This document shows, one piece after another, positions 10,191 to 21,870 of a stretch of DNA of 64,000 nucleotides (positions are counted from its first letter, which is position 1; the number at the start of each line of letters is the position of its first letter). The stretch comes from Rostratula benghalensis (Eukaryota; Chordata; Aves; Charadriiformes; Rostratulidae). The DNA lies in NCBI GenBank assembly GCA_013399305.1, contig VXAI01000090.1:425102-489101 (forward strand), read 5' to 3'. The notes beneath the pieces are model-generated. The model was not told the origin of the DNA. It searched no databases and worked only from the letters and a program-made list of their open reading frames with translations. The position numbers and the translations under genes were made by a program.

Positions 10191-13179
10191 GCTATGAAGA
10201 ATTCTATGACTTGGCAGTATGGAACAAGTTAGATAGGCTCCATGACAACCTGGGCTGTTTACCAATCAATGGTAAGAAGTTGTCTGGAGGACAACTGTCA
10301 GACTGTTGTCTGGAAGTTACAGTACTTCTGTTACCAGCTTTGTTCAGCTACCTATTGGGTAAGGTTTTTGGTTTTGAGTTGTTTGGTTCATTTATTTATT
10401 TATTTATTTGTCGGGTCTATGCTATTCAAAATATGGAAAAGATTCAAATTTGCTACCTGACACTGAAACATTAGTTCCTGTGAGGCATCCTTACTTATCA
10501 AAAATCTGATAGGATATAGTATAAGCAAGGATCATCTATACAGGAGCTGTTGGACCCAGAATAAAGTTTCTGGTGTTATGAACTTGAAAACTAAATATAC
10601 TGAAACAAAGCAGAAAATTGTGTATGAACTTTCTAATGAACACAGTGTTATTCTCCACTGAATTGCTATAATCATTACCAAAAGGGAAACATCAGAATAC
10701 TGGAAATTCTGTTCCTAATATTACTAATGGAGCAGAAGAGATGGGACAAAGCCTATTTGGATCTTTGTAAAAGAGAGGGGAAGAAACGTTTCCCAGAGCT
10801 AGCCCAAAAAAGGTGTTTAAAAGTGAATGACTAGCAAGAAACAGTTACACGGTTATGGGGTTATTCAAGCACTGATAAATGTTTGAATACTCTGTCTTCA
10901 TTTCCTAATTTTTCAACTGGTGTACGGCTGTAGAAAGAAATTAGCACTCAATGATACATAAAGAAGGAATGAACTGCCAGTGTTCAAGCCATAAGCAAGT
11001 TCTATAAGGTTTTATAATGGCAGATTGAAATTTTTATTTATTAATTGGCCTCATATAAACTATTGTCTCAGTTTTATTTTCATTAGAGTTTAATAATAAT
11101 ATTAAAAGGAAGACATCATTAAATTTGAAACTAGATGTTTGGCTTGAACAAATCATTGACAACAGAAGGAGAAGAGCATGATTAGTCAAACATTTGCATA
11201 CTCTTTATGCTAAAAGAATAGGGAGACTGTAAGTATTAAATAAAACTTCTTGCATTAGTTCAATATTTATTGGCCTTTTGCTAAATCCAAGTGTGGAATA
11301 CAAAGTCACTCCCGGGGAGAAAGCTGTGGATCAGAACTTGCAGACACTCTAATTCAATCTGTCAGTGACACTTGTTTCAGATTTGTGTGTTGACCTGTAA
11401 TGAAAAAAATGATATATAGGCAATTTCAATCTTAAAGTTGTTTGCCATGTAAACTTTTTGAATCTTAAGTGAGTCATACTAGGAGGAAAATATATTTTCT
11501 TCAGCTGATGAGGTTTATTTCATTAAATTATTTAAGTAATTTTACAGGCTTGGGGCTTTTTTATACTAAAAACTGACACCAGAGGAAATTTTCAAATACA
11601 AGATCACCTAATTTTTAAAGTGGTTACAAAACTGCTTTTCAATTTTTCAATTTCAATTAAAATTTAAAGAAAAATCTCTTGGTTTAAACTGTCAACATTT
11701 TGCACATTCTGTAATCTGGACCAAAAAAAAGTTTTGCATTCTCTGGAAAAAGAGAAATCCCAGCAACCACTGCCACAAAATCAGGTTAGGGACAAAGGCT
11801 TCCTGCTTCCTGGAGGTCCGTTTTCCCTGACAGTGACTCCTTACAACTCCAGCTGAGTTTTGCAACACTTCTCTTGACATTCTGTTATTAACTTTAGAAA
11901 ACCAGCAGTAACAGTCACAACACAGTTGTTATTTCATTTAAATATACTCCTTGAAAAACAAATGTTTTTACAGTTCTACTGATAGTTTGTTCCTTCTAGT
12001 TGTAGCTAAGCAACCAGCATTTTGACAACATTCTGCTGTCACAGTTAATGTCCCCAAACATATGGTTTTCCAAAGCTATAATTACAATTTAACAGTGGTA
12101 AAACAAGATGGCAACTATCACGGGACACAGCCTTGAAGATCTTCATGCTACAAATTAAACCAGTGGTAATTACATTAACATTGCCAGAAGCAGACAATCC
12201 ATTTTCTTACATGAAATCAAATGTTCAACTATGTAGTTTTAGGATAACAATTTTAACAGTTATTTGCATAATGTATAATGAATTATACCAAATTTTCATA
12301 GCACTCCTACTGAAGTATTTTAAAAAAATATTAAGCACCATTTAATCACACTAATCCTTGACATCTGTCAATTTTATATTTTTTAAATCAGCAGCAAAAC
12401 ATGGTTTGGGCCTATTCTCTGTACAAAGCTGGGATCTGTAATACACATTCTTCATGACACCTACTATGCTGCAGTAAATTTTCACAAGCAACCCCATTAA
12501 TCTTTCTCACCAGAAGGCCTGTCCTAACAATTAGTATAGTCATACTGTAAAGCATTCAATCCGTGTTCATTTCTTCTATATGAAAAGTAAAGTCTGTTAT
12601 ACAGAGCCATAGGTCTGTTACCATTTTAGTGCAGATGGCAAGAGAGAAGATGCAAAGTGAAGGACTACTCCAGAAAGCAGCAGTCTACCACCATTCAGAT
12701 TTCTGTACAGTGAAACCTGAGTGGAGCTGAGCATTCTGCATATGAGCCTCATATATATATTATCATTAATAAGATTATTAATTTAAAAAGGCCGTTATCA
12801 CAGAGCTGCAGTTTATCATGAGCTTAACTTGAAGCACATGATTCAATCCCAGTGACTTCAAAGCACACAACAGCAACAAAAAGAATCCCTATCATGTTTA
12901 ACTTCTATTACACTTTCTAAGGAAAAAATACCCTTGCATATTTCCGTACTGATGATAAAATATTTTATCTCTTGACAAGGACAAAAAAAGTAACAAGTAC
13001 ATTTGCTTTATCAGGCATATGATATCTACTTTGAGTAGTTTCACTTTAAAGTTTCACAGAAAGTCTTCTGCAGTTCTGCCTCTCTGAATATGATTAAAAC
13101 CCAAAAATTTTGTCAGGGCTTCTTGTAGAAGTCTTCCCAGAACATAAAGTATTAACTGAAATTATTATAGGATTCTAAA
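10191..13179. other. Unique AT-rich sequence with small repeats
   Basis: Holds an (ATTT)n microsatellite at 10390-10409 and a small perfect inverted repeat AGTTGTC-TGGAG-GACAACT near 10279-10297. The 87- and 72-codon frames at 10211-10474 and 10242-10460 run through the microsatellite and are not credible genes. Nothing else recognised. Confidence 0.45.
10390..10409. repeat. (ATTT)n microsatellite, five units
   Basis: Perfect ATTT tetranucleotide run of about 20 bases. Confidence 0.9.
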
Positions 13180-16100
13180 GAGTTTACGCCCGGATTACGC
13201 CTTACATCTGCTTCTACATTCCTAGTGAATGTTTTGCTTTCCTAATCACTCTTACGCTGCATTTTATGTTCCAATTTGTCCAAATTCCTTTGAAAATATT
13301 CTTTGCTAATACACACATATTCAACTAAAAATTTCTTGTTTATGACGTTTTGATTTGTGCTCTTGTTCTTCCTTCAGTGTGATAAACTGATTTTGTATTC
13401 TCTCATCATTTTCTTTGCTTTGCAACTGTTTCCTAATGTTTCTCATTTATAGCAGCATAATATGGAAAATGAAGAAAACACACCTTTCATTCTTTTATTT
13501 TAATTAGATATTTAAGAATAGTTGTTCCTTCTCTTACTTTCCCCCTTTTTAACCTCTGTCTTCATTAATTGGGAAAGGAAGAAAATGAGACACTTAACCA
13601 ACATGTTAAATCTTTCAGGTTAAAAAGCCAGCTTAAAATAAAGTTGGTAACTCAAATTGAAAATGGTATTATTTTTTTTTCCAAAAATGATGTAATAAAA
13701 GTGAATACATGAAAGTGTATTCAGTATTAAATCTGGATAAGAATAACTTAAAAACATGCATAGAAGAAGAGTGTCCCTATGGCACCAACTGAAATAGTGC
13801 ATTTTACAAGCATGAATATAGTGTCCATTCCTCTGTTAGTGTGCCAATAAAGGACAAATCTCATATCAGACTGGTGTATGAATTGTATTAAACCTGTATT
13901 ATCATTAATAATCATAATTCTGTCACGATGAACTCAGTTTGGGCGCAGTCATTGCCAAGTGCATCAAGTGACACCCTCCATTCAGCTATCTTCAAAATCA
14001 GGGAGATAGATGGAGGAGAACAAAAGGAAAAGCAGCAGGGAAGGAGAGAGCTGCTCTAGAAAGAGGCCACCACCACTGCAACATTTCTTTGTGGTTTTGT
14101 GCTTCTGTGCAACTTACAATAATAAAATACTTTGAATGAAACAAGAAAGATTTAGGAAAAAGAAACTGCTATGAGAGAAGTAGAGTAACTGGGACATCAG
14201 TAGTATCACTTAACACATTCACAACTGGGGCAGTTTTTTGCAGATAGTACTCCTATAAAGTGTGTACTGCATGTTTAGGGAGATATTCATCTAACGTGAC
14301 CCAATTAAATTGTACGTCACTGATTTAAGATAAGCAAACAAAGAGAAATAACCATCCAAAACAAGGTATGTAAGATGTGTCCAGCGAATGCCCTAATAGG
14401 TGCCATCTGCATTGTCTACAGAAGGAATTAGTACCTACTTTATAACAGATACTTAAACTTTCAAAGGCTGAAGACAGGGGAGATATATCCTACTTGTGTT
14501 GAGCCTATTGCATCAACATATTAACCACAGCCAAAATCCTGGAAAGATATCAAGTTTTTTGCTACAGTTTCTACATATATATGACCCTGTTCAATGAAAG
14601 GCAGACTTCTCTGTGTATGTTAAGCAGTGTTAAGTGAAACTGTGAAGTTAAGCAATTAAATGTATAACAAAATAATTTGCTGCATCAGGATCTTGACATT
14701 GTTTGCCTTTTCTTTTATGAAGTCAGGTAAAGCAAAATCCGATCCGAAAAAGACATAGTTCTTAGGGACACTAAAGGAAATATGAAGAGATCTTGTTTCA
14801 AAATATGTAGGTTATATTATAAGCTCATTTTACAATTGGAGGCTGTGAGTCACACTTTAGACCTACTTTGAACCACTACATTTAGAGCTATAACCAAGGT
14901 GTGGAGCTCCATACACATACACACAAGCTTGCACATGTTGGGCTAAAAGAACTCTTCTGTCTCTGAAGCCTATCTCACCATTGATCAGTGTGTAGGTGCC
15001 ATACTGTGACCTAAGTGTTTATTTAAACAGCTACAACTGAGGCTTAATTCACCACAGACATAGCTGTTAAAAACAAACATTTAGCTGTGAAAATAGCTGA
15101 GTGGCCTGCACAGTGCTAGTGAGATGAGCAGGAGGAGGTAGATGTGGAATGTGCTGTGCCTCTTTGAAGCACAGACATTTGCAAATATTGTTGTGAGTAC
15201 GTTGGCTGAACTTGTAAAAAGAAAACAAAGTCATGCTCCTATTCTGGCCTAGCAGTATCCATTGAATTTTTATTTTCCCTTACACATAACAAGTCAAATT
15301 TTCAGAAATAACAAATCTTTAGTTAGAATGTAACCAAGATATTAACTGCTCTAAACAGACTGATTAGAGATAGGTAACATCACCACTTAAACCTTTACAC
15401 AGTTGCCTCTATTACTTCATTTCAAAGCTTAATGTATAGCTCAGAAGTTCTCAGCTTTGCTTGCTTTTAACTGGTTACATCTGGAGTGAATTAAACACAG
15501 TCTTCTGTCCTTCTTAAATCTACATTTCAGTGGAATTACTCCATATTGCCTGGGTAGATAGGTGAACTTTGGAGACTGACAATCTGTAAATGCCCATTAC
15601 TCACTCTGCACTATTCTTATTGTTTACTTCAAATTGTTAATGTGACTTTGCATTGTGAGGTTTTGTTTTTTTATTCAGGAGCTAAGAATAACTTGCTATC
15701 AGATATTGTTAGTGTTTTATTACCATTAATGTCAAAAAGCTTGTTTTGACAGAAGAGAATAAATTTATAAAATTGCAAACAGATTTATTGTATGTTTTAC
15801 TGTAATTTTCCTCTTTTTTGAGAAAAAAAGGCCACTTTTTTTTTCTTTCTGGAGACTTTAAATTATTCTTGTGACAAAATAATGTCCTAAGAACCTTAAT
15901 GATTAAACTGCAGGTAAAATCTTTCATATTTTTAATGGAATTTTGAAAATATAACTAATTTTTTTCCCAGTTAAATAATGTAATTAAACTGACATGCTGA
16001 TGAAAACTCTGACAGGTTTTTGAAAAATCTTTTAGTCATAAAGAGGAGAAAATGATTGATGCAAAACCCAAACTAGTAGCATACTCTTTTAAAGTTAGGC

Positions 16101-16804
16101 ACAGATGTTAAGAGTGAACGAGGAACCATTAAACACTGAAAATTATGTAATCAGAATCAAAATTTGAGAGATATTTTTACCTAGTAATAAATGATGTGAA
16201 CCACATCTGGTACAAAGGCATTGCCTGAAAATATTTTTGTGACTGAAATATATAGATTGTTTAGAAAAGTATATACTTTTCTGACAAAAGTCAGCTATAT
16301 AGCACACAGGGAAGAACAACAGATGATTTCTTAGAGCAACTAAGCCTGAAATCAGTTTTCTCTATGGCTTTGTCTGTGACAAAGTAAACTTTATGAGACC
16401 TCAGAATGAAACACTGAAGTTCCCCAGGCAACCTGACTAATTTTTCTACTCATGTCCAACCCCCCTTTTTTATCATTTTTCCTCAGCAGAGTTGATAAAA
16501 CCAATCAAGCTTTGCTAGACAGTAGTCATTTGCTTGCATCTTCCCAGAGGGCTGCTCTGGAAGGATTTTCTGGAGCATATCTCAGCAGTCTGTCATGACA
16601 CTAGATGCTGGTGATCACATCTACTATCAACTGACACAACCTGGTGAAGGCTTGTGCCACAACTTCTTGTTTATTTAATTACACACTAATTAGAAGCTTC
16701 ATCCAAGAGAAAGGAATGCCAGCTTCATTTTTTTCTCCTGCTGTTATGGGACTGAAACAAAACTCCCATTTACCTTATGAACAACACTACCTGGTAACCT
16801 CCAC
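13180..16804. other. Unique AT-rich sequence, nothing recognised
   Basis: A small CpG-bearing patch (TTTACGCCCGGATTACGCC, about 13182-13200) stands out against the CpG-poor background. Open frames of 60-74 codons (for example 15927-15709 minus, 16644-16868 plus) are chance-like. No RNA gene, exon or repeat family recognised. Confidence 0.45.
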
Positions 16805-16898
16805 TATTTCTTTAAAAGGTGCTCATGTGTTTCAGAGAAACGAAAACAGACTGAGATTGAGTGGATGAGCAGGCAACAGGGAAGTAAATAAACCTGTA
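16805..16898 (+). repeat. Source-side copy of the 94-bp segment found inverted at 4437-4530
   Basis: This segment lies in apparently unique sequence that continues smoothly on both sides, so it is the likely original locus. Its exact inverted copy sits at the junction of the 827-base duplication about 12 kb upstream. It shows no transposon features of its own. Confidence 0.9.
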
Positions 16899-17239
16899 AG
16901 CTCTTTATTAGAATTTACATCCAGAGATGGTAACATGGGGTTTTGCATTCTTAAATGAAAAGGTAGCCATGTTCCACCAGGCAAACTATTGCCAGAGCCT
17001 CTGGCCTGCCTACATCTTGTGGCAGAGGCGGGTGGGGAGAACATCGCCACACCATCCCATAAATGGTGTAATTTAAATTGGTCTTGCATCTTCTCAAAAG
17101 ATAAATGGGTGCCCTAGGGCAGATGTACTGTACCTCTCCATTGGTTTGATTCTTATAGCTTTCCTTCAGTTCCAGAGAGGACTTTGGAGTGGAGGAAGAT
17201 GCTTCTCCATACCTTTGTATTGTGTCTGAAATGACAAAA
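16899..17239. other. Unique sequence with a 112-codon minus-strand open frame
   Basis: The frame at 17289-16951 (minus) begins inside the adjacent CR1 3' end and reads out into unique sequence. Its translation resembles no known protein. I do not call it a gene. Confidence 0.4.
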
Positions 17240-17660
17240 TCACAACATGTTTGAGGTTGGAAGAGACCTCTGGAGGTTATCTGATCCAAACCCTGCTCAA
17301 GAAGAATGAGTCAACCAGGACCCTCGCAGACAAGTTTTGAACATCTCTAAGGAGAAGGAGACTCCACTTTGTCAACCTGTGCCAGTGCTCAGTCACCCCC
17401 ACAGTATAAAGGTGTTTCCTGATGTTTAGGTGCACCACCTGATGCATCTATTGCATATTGTCGTATCACTGGGCACAACTGAAAAGAGCCTTAATCCATT
17501 TCTTAGCACCATACCTTCAGGTATTTATATACATTGATAAGATGCCCTTTGGACCTCTATTATTAAGCAGTCTCAAACGCAGTGGGAAATGTACTTTATG
17601 CTATAGTTTTGTCCTCAGTGAACCCCAGGGTGTTTCATTAGTTCCTTCTTCAATGACCTG
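17240..17660 (-). mobile_element. CR1 retrotransposon, 5'-truncated 3' end
   Basis: The plus strand shows the antisense of an avian CR1 3' region in the expected order. First comes a TTTGAGGTTGGAAGAGACC block at about 17249. Then come a CTGATCCAAACCCTGCTCAA block (about 17281) and a GAAGGAGACTCCAC block followed by AACCTGTGCCAGTGCTCAGTCACC (about 17353-17398). Last are a GTGTTTCCTGATGTT block (about 17411) and CACTGGGCACAACTGAAAAGAG (about 17467-17488). A GGTATTTATATACATTGATAAGAT block follows near 17519-17542. The octamer tail is poorly preserved at the 17240 end. The 5' side fades between 17550 and 17660. A 70-codon plus-strand frame here (17458-17670) is only antisense of the element. Inactive. 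Confidence 0.85.
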
Positions 17661-18349
17661 CTCTTTCTAGGTAATTATAGGAAGACTACAACAACACTAT
17701 AGGAAAAGACTGTAAAGGCAATATAGGTACCTAGGTTTGGTGTTGTTTTTTTTTCACACAACTATCTCTAATAAAATTAACCACATCACAATGTATTAGG
17801 ATTCAAAACCTCTTTTTAGATCTATCCCGTCATGGTTTTTCATTTGTTTCAAGTTAGAACGTAGTAGAAGATCAAGATATTCAGAAGGGTAGCTAAAATG
17901 ATGAAGTGAAATAACGTATTAACTATTTAAAGACAACTCAGTAAAGACTAAGATGAATGTATAGTGGTTAATACAAATACAACAAAAGAAAAGCACTCCT
18001 CCACAGAGCCAAAGTCATCTTATTTTTAAGTAAAAGTGCTCTGTGTTTGCAGTAAGCAACAATAGTAAGCAAGATAAAGGAAAATATCCTTCAAAATATT
18101 TAGGTCATATCCCATTGAAAAAAAAGAAAAACACAAAAGAATAAAACCACTGATATGAGTTAAATGTAAAATACAATGCAGCAGGTAATAATACATTTTG
18201 TTGAAAAACTTGTGGAAGGCATAAAAACTGACATTAAATCTATTGCAAACAGATCAGAAAAAGGAAGCTTGCTGGAAAATATGTAGAATAAATAGGTGAT
18301 CATAGTGCAAATATTAAAGAAGGACCTAAAGGAGATGTGCAGGCCAGAA
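17661..18349. other. Unique AT-rich sequence, possibly the eroded 5' part of the following CR1
   Basis: No clear homology. Because the CR1 relic that starts at about 18350 is on the plus strand and 5' boundaries of such old copies are blurred, some of this stretch could belong to it. Confidence 0.35.
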
Positions 18350-19740
18350 GCCTTGTTTATGAGCAACTTACTGGAGTATCTGCCTCAAACTCAAGAAATT
18401 AGATTATAAAAGATTATAAGGAAACTAGTGAAGTGAATAGTAACAACCTGACAGACCCAGATGGTTTTCTTCGAAGTATGAAATAGCTGACCTATTTAAC
18501 TGTGTGTGTGCTGTAAAAATTGCTTCAGCAGAGGAGGAATGGAGGGTGACAAACCCTAGGCAATTAAAAAAAATCTAAAGTAAATCCCCCTAACCTGCAA
18601 ATAAGATATCTGGTAGAAAGGTTAATAGGCAACAGACACACTCACAATCACAGCAACATGTAATATGCTGCAGAAAACCCAACCATTGGCTTTTGAAGAA
18701 AGGAGTCATGTCTCACAAAGCTACTATAATTCCTTAAAGGAGTCATTGTGAGCAAGAATAAGAGTCATGAAGTTGATATAGGTTATCAGAGTCATCAAAA
18801 AGCTTTTGATAAAGATTTTATTAAAAACTCTGAAGAAAACTTCAGTTGGCATGGGATAAAAGGGAAGTTGATCAAAAGCATAAACAACCATTTAAAAGAG
18901 CAGCATTTAAAAGTAGGAATAAGTGGTTGGTAAGTGAAGTCATTATTAGAGTCCTATAGAAATTAGTGCTAGGATCTGCTATTCAGTTTATTCATCGATG
19001 ATTGTTAAAAGGGTGTGAACGAGATGACAAAGGTTTCTAATAATGCTAAGTTATTTGAGGTAATAAAGCTGAATACTGAGAAAAAAAGTCACAAATTAAC
19101 AGATATCAAGTGGCTGAGAAAGAACGGCAAAATAATTTTTATATTTACTAAAATAAAATTACTTGTATGAGGAAAACATATCTTAATTTCAAATATAAAA
19201 TTATATGATCTGAAGTCTGAAAAAGGGGTCAGATGAGAAGTCAATAATTTTTATGCAAACATCAGCTCAGTGCTTGGTAATTATCTAAGAAGGAAGTAAC
19301 GGATAATAAATTATTAGGGAATAAATGCCTGACAGATCATGAAACATCATTATGCCATTATACAATGCCCAGCATGCCCATATCTTGATTATTTTTCTGG
19401 TCAGGCAATTTTGAAAAGGATATAGTTGAACTGCAGGAGATGCAGAGAAGAGTGAATGAATTTTTACATGAGGAAACAAATAAATAGACAGGACTCTTTG
19501 GCCTGGAAAAGACATTTAAGAACAAAGAATAGCCTGGAGAAAGTACTTAGAAACCGATCATTTCCTGGACCTTATATTATGAGAGTTAGTGGAAATTAAA
19601 TTAAATTATGAGGTAGCAGGTTTAAAACAAGCAAAATTAGGTACATTTCCATTGCATGTATTACCTAACTTGTAAATGCCACATTTTATACAGTTCAAAA
19701 GGTAATTAGGTAAATTCGTGAAAGTGAAACTCATAAAATA
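18350..19740 (+). mobile_element. Ancient CR1 (amniote-type) retrotransposon, degenerate ORF2
   Basis: Non-LTR retrotransposon relic on the plus strand, covering much of the reverse-transcriptase ORF. Landmarks in order are a CCAGATGG-type block near 18458, the remnant of the PDG segment, and GSHQKAFDK-like text at about 18790-18813 (QKAFDK; the usual neighbour LD, which holds a catalytic aspartate, reads QS here). These are followed by WHGIKGKLIKSINNHLKEQ and VGISGW (18847-18930), aligning with the family's WIxxWLxxRxQRVxING-type segment. Further on come KGVNEMTKVSNNAKLFEVIK (about 19009-19070), matching the FADDTKL box with both aspartates changed, then GLFGLEKTF-like text (about 19496) and a GGTTTAAAACAAGCAAAATTAGG block (about 19619). 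The 3' end is near 19725-19740. Many stops and frameshifts. The wording resembles CR1 copies of turtles and crocodilians more than the young avian subfamilies, suggesting an insertion older than the bird radiation. Confidence 0.8.
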
Positions 19741-21159
19741 ATATTGAATACAAAGTTATAACCACCAGTTCAGAAATTTAATTCTGAAGTAATCTTACAA
19801 TATGCATGTTGTATTTTTTCTTATAAATTTCATTCAACATTTGCATGGACCCCAGTTCTAGCTGATTTCTGATTTTAAGCAGTACAGCTGTTTCTACTTT
19901 GTTGTTCTATTATGCTGTTGATAAACTGTTTCTTTCTTACATGTTACATGAATGTAACAAGAAGATGAAAGCATGAAAAAACAGAAAAGCAAAAAGTTGG
20001 GTAGTGCAAAAAAATTAAGACTAGTACATCAACTTGACATATTTGACTTATTTATATAGTTACTGAAGTTCTTTTGATTTTGCTACTCTTTTTTTTTTCT
20101 TTTTTTTTTTTTTTTTTTTTTTTACTATTACTTTTACAATTGCCAATCAGTATTTAGGTATAAATTCCACACAACTCTAGGAAACAACAGATTAAGAACA
20201 TTCACTTCTAGCAGGGAAAAAGGCTATTTTTCTAGATACACAGAATTTATCCCCAGCATTGATTTTTAGGCTTGCTTTTTAATTTCTAATAACAGGAGGT
20301 TTGGGGTTTTTTTTTGTCTTTAAAAACTAATCAAGGCTTTGTAAGAATCTGAACTAGGTCTCCTAAAGTAGAGCTCAAGTCACAGCAATGTCTCTAGCTG
20401 CTTCTGATTCAGGAAAATGCAGCTTCAGTTCATAGCTCATTCCTTTTGCACCTGTCTGCATCAGATTTCACTTACACCTAGATATGACATTGCCTGAACA
20501 CACTCTCTTCAGCTCGCTTCTTGTTACTTAATGTCAAATTCTATTAGGACAAAAGTACCAGCTGGAGGCTGGGGGAAGGGTTGAAGTGGTTTCCAAATGA
20601 AGATTTCAGATCACAGCAGAGACATACATATTTTTCATAGTTGGTGTGTTTTGACATGAACCCCAGGCATGGACAGTTAAATCCCCTACTCACAGCAAGA
20701 GTTAATTAATTTAATTCTCCATTTCATGGGTTCATGTAGTGGAAATTTCCTAAGTATTTTGAGTTGTGCTGGTAAGAGAAATGAAACTCATAGTCTCTAA
20801 CATGACAGATTCCACCCATCCTCTGGCAATTTTGAGATCTTTTCTGGAATTTATTGCACTACAAAGAGTGACTTCTATTTTAAGATGCATTATACTGACA
20901 CAATCATTAGTAGTAGCACAGTATCTTTGTGCATTCAGGCATGGATGGGAAGAAATTCTCCATTTCTTTTCCATTTAGTTTCTGTATATAGCAGAATACT
21001 ATAATTTATTTTGTTTTGTATAACCAACCACATGCTTTTTAACTAGTTTTCACTGAAGGATCATCAGCTCTCTGTCACTTGGGATCTCATTGTACTGTGG
21101 AAGGTGCCTTGGTTCGTGTTCATAAAAAGCTGTGAAAATGAAGACTGTTTTAGGTATGC
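19741..21159. other. Unique AT-rich sequence with a long poly(T) run
   Basis: Apart from the poly(T) at 20089-20123, only chance-like frames: 74 and 70 codons on opposite strands at 20750-20978. No exon or RNA gene seen. Confidence 0.45.
20089..20123. repeat. Poly(T) tract
   Basis: T10, one C, then T24. It could be the A-tail of a minus-strand retrocopy, but the sequence on its right side shows no recognisable transcript or polyadenylation signal, so simple homopolymer expansion is as likely. Confidence 0.9.
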
Positions 21160-21870
21160 AACTTTGGTCAATGATATCTGTATCTGGCTAGAATCTTCAG
21201 TTCAAATCTATGGGGTCCCTACAGCGTAGGCATTTATATAAACCAGGCACTGAGAGATCTGCATAGTAAAAAATAGTGCTCTGCTAGATATGCACTCTAG
21301 CAGAATTTTAGTACCTAGTTAGTGACTAAACTTTAGGCATTTTTTTTGCCAAGGACCATAACCTGTAGACAATTCTCCCTAATGTAAGCACCTAAAGCTT
21401 TCAAGGGAAAGGTCTCTGAAGATTCAATCTTCTCCTAAATATAGGTCCTTAACTGGAAAATTAGAGACTGTGAGGATGGGTAGATTCCAGAGCAGCAGAG
21501 CTGGTCTGAAGACATCCATACACTAGTGCAGTATTTGTCCTTTGAGCCTTTTAGTAGCAAATAATTTTTTTTTCTATAAATTAGACCAATTAGACTCTTA
21601 CTGGCTCATAAACTGAAAATGCCACTAGTTCCTAAGCACATTTAGGAGATAGTCTAGTTTACAGTCAGACTGTAAGATTACTTGAAACAGTAATCAGACT
21701 TCTCCAGAGACCTTCATAAAAGCTGACAACTGTACACCTAAGTCTGCATTAACAGGGAGCTCAAGGCAGGAGATGTCTTCTGAAACAGGTACTTCCGAAC
21801 AGGCATGTGTAACTAAGTTTAGTCTCACAGAATGTCATCAGCCAGTTAAGGAGGCATCTAATTGATTTCT
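21160..21870. repeat. Possible ancient dispersed repeat with recurring TAGGCACCTAA-like motifs
   Basis: Variants of a TAGG(C/T)(A/G)CCTAA-type motif recur: CGTAGGCATTTA (about 21225), TTAGTACCTAG and TTTAGGCATTT (about 21308-21342), TAAGCACCTAAAG (about 21385), ATAGGTCCTTAA (about 21441), CCTAAGCACATTTAGGA (about 21633), CACCTAAGTC (about 21736) and GGCATCTAATTG (about 21852). I associate alternating TTAGGCACCTAA phrases with an old sauropsid interspersed repeat, but I cannot name it and the match is from memory. Confidence 0.3.

Noticed and set aside
16951..17289. 112-codon minus-strand open frame
   Set aside because: Starts inside the antisense 3' end of a CR1 copy and continues into unique sequence; the product matches nothing.
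20089..20123. Poly(T) tract as the tail of a minus-strand SINE or processed pseudogene
   Set aside because: No polyadenylation signal, transcript-like body or target-site duplication seen next to it.
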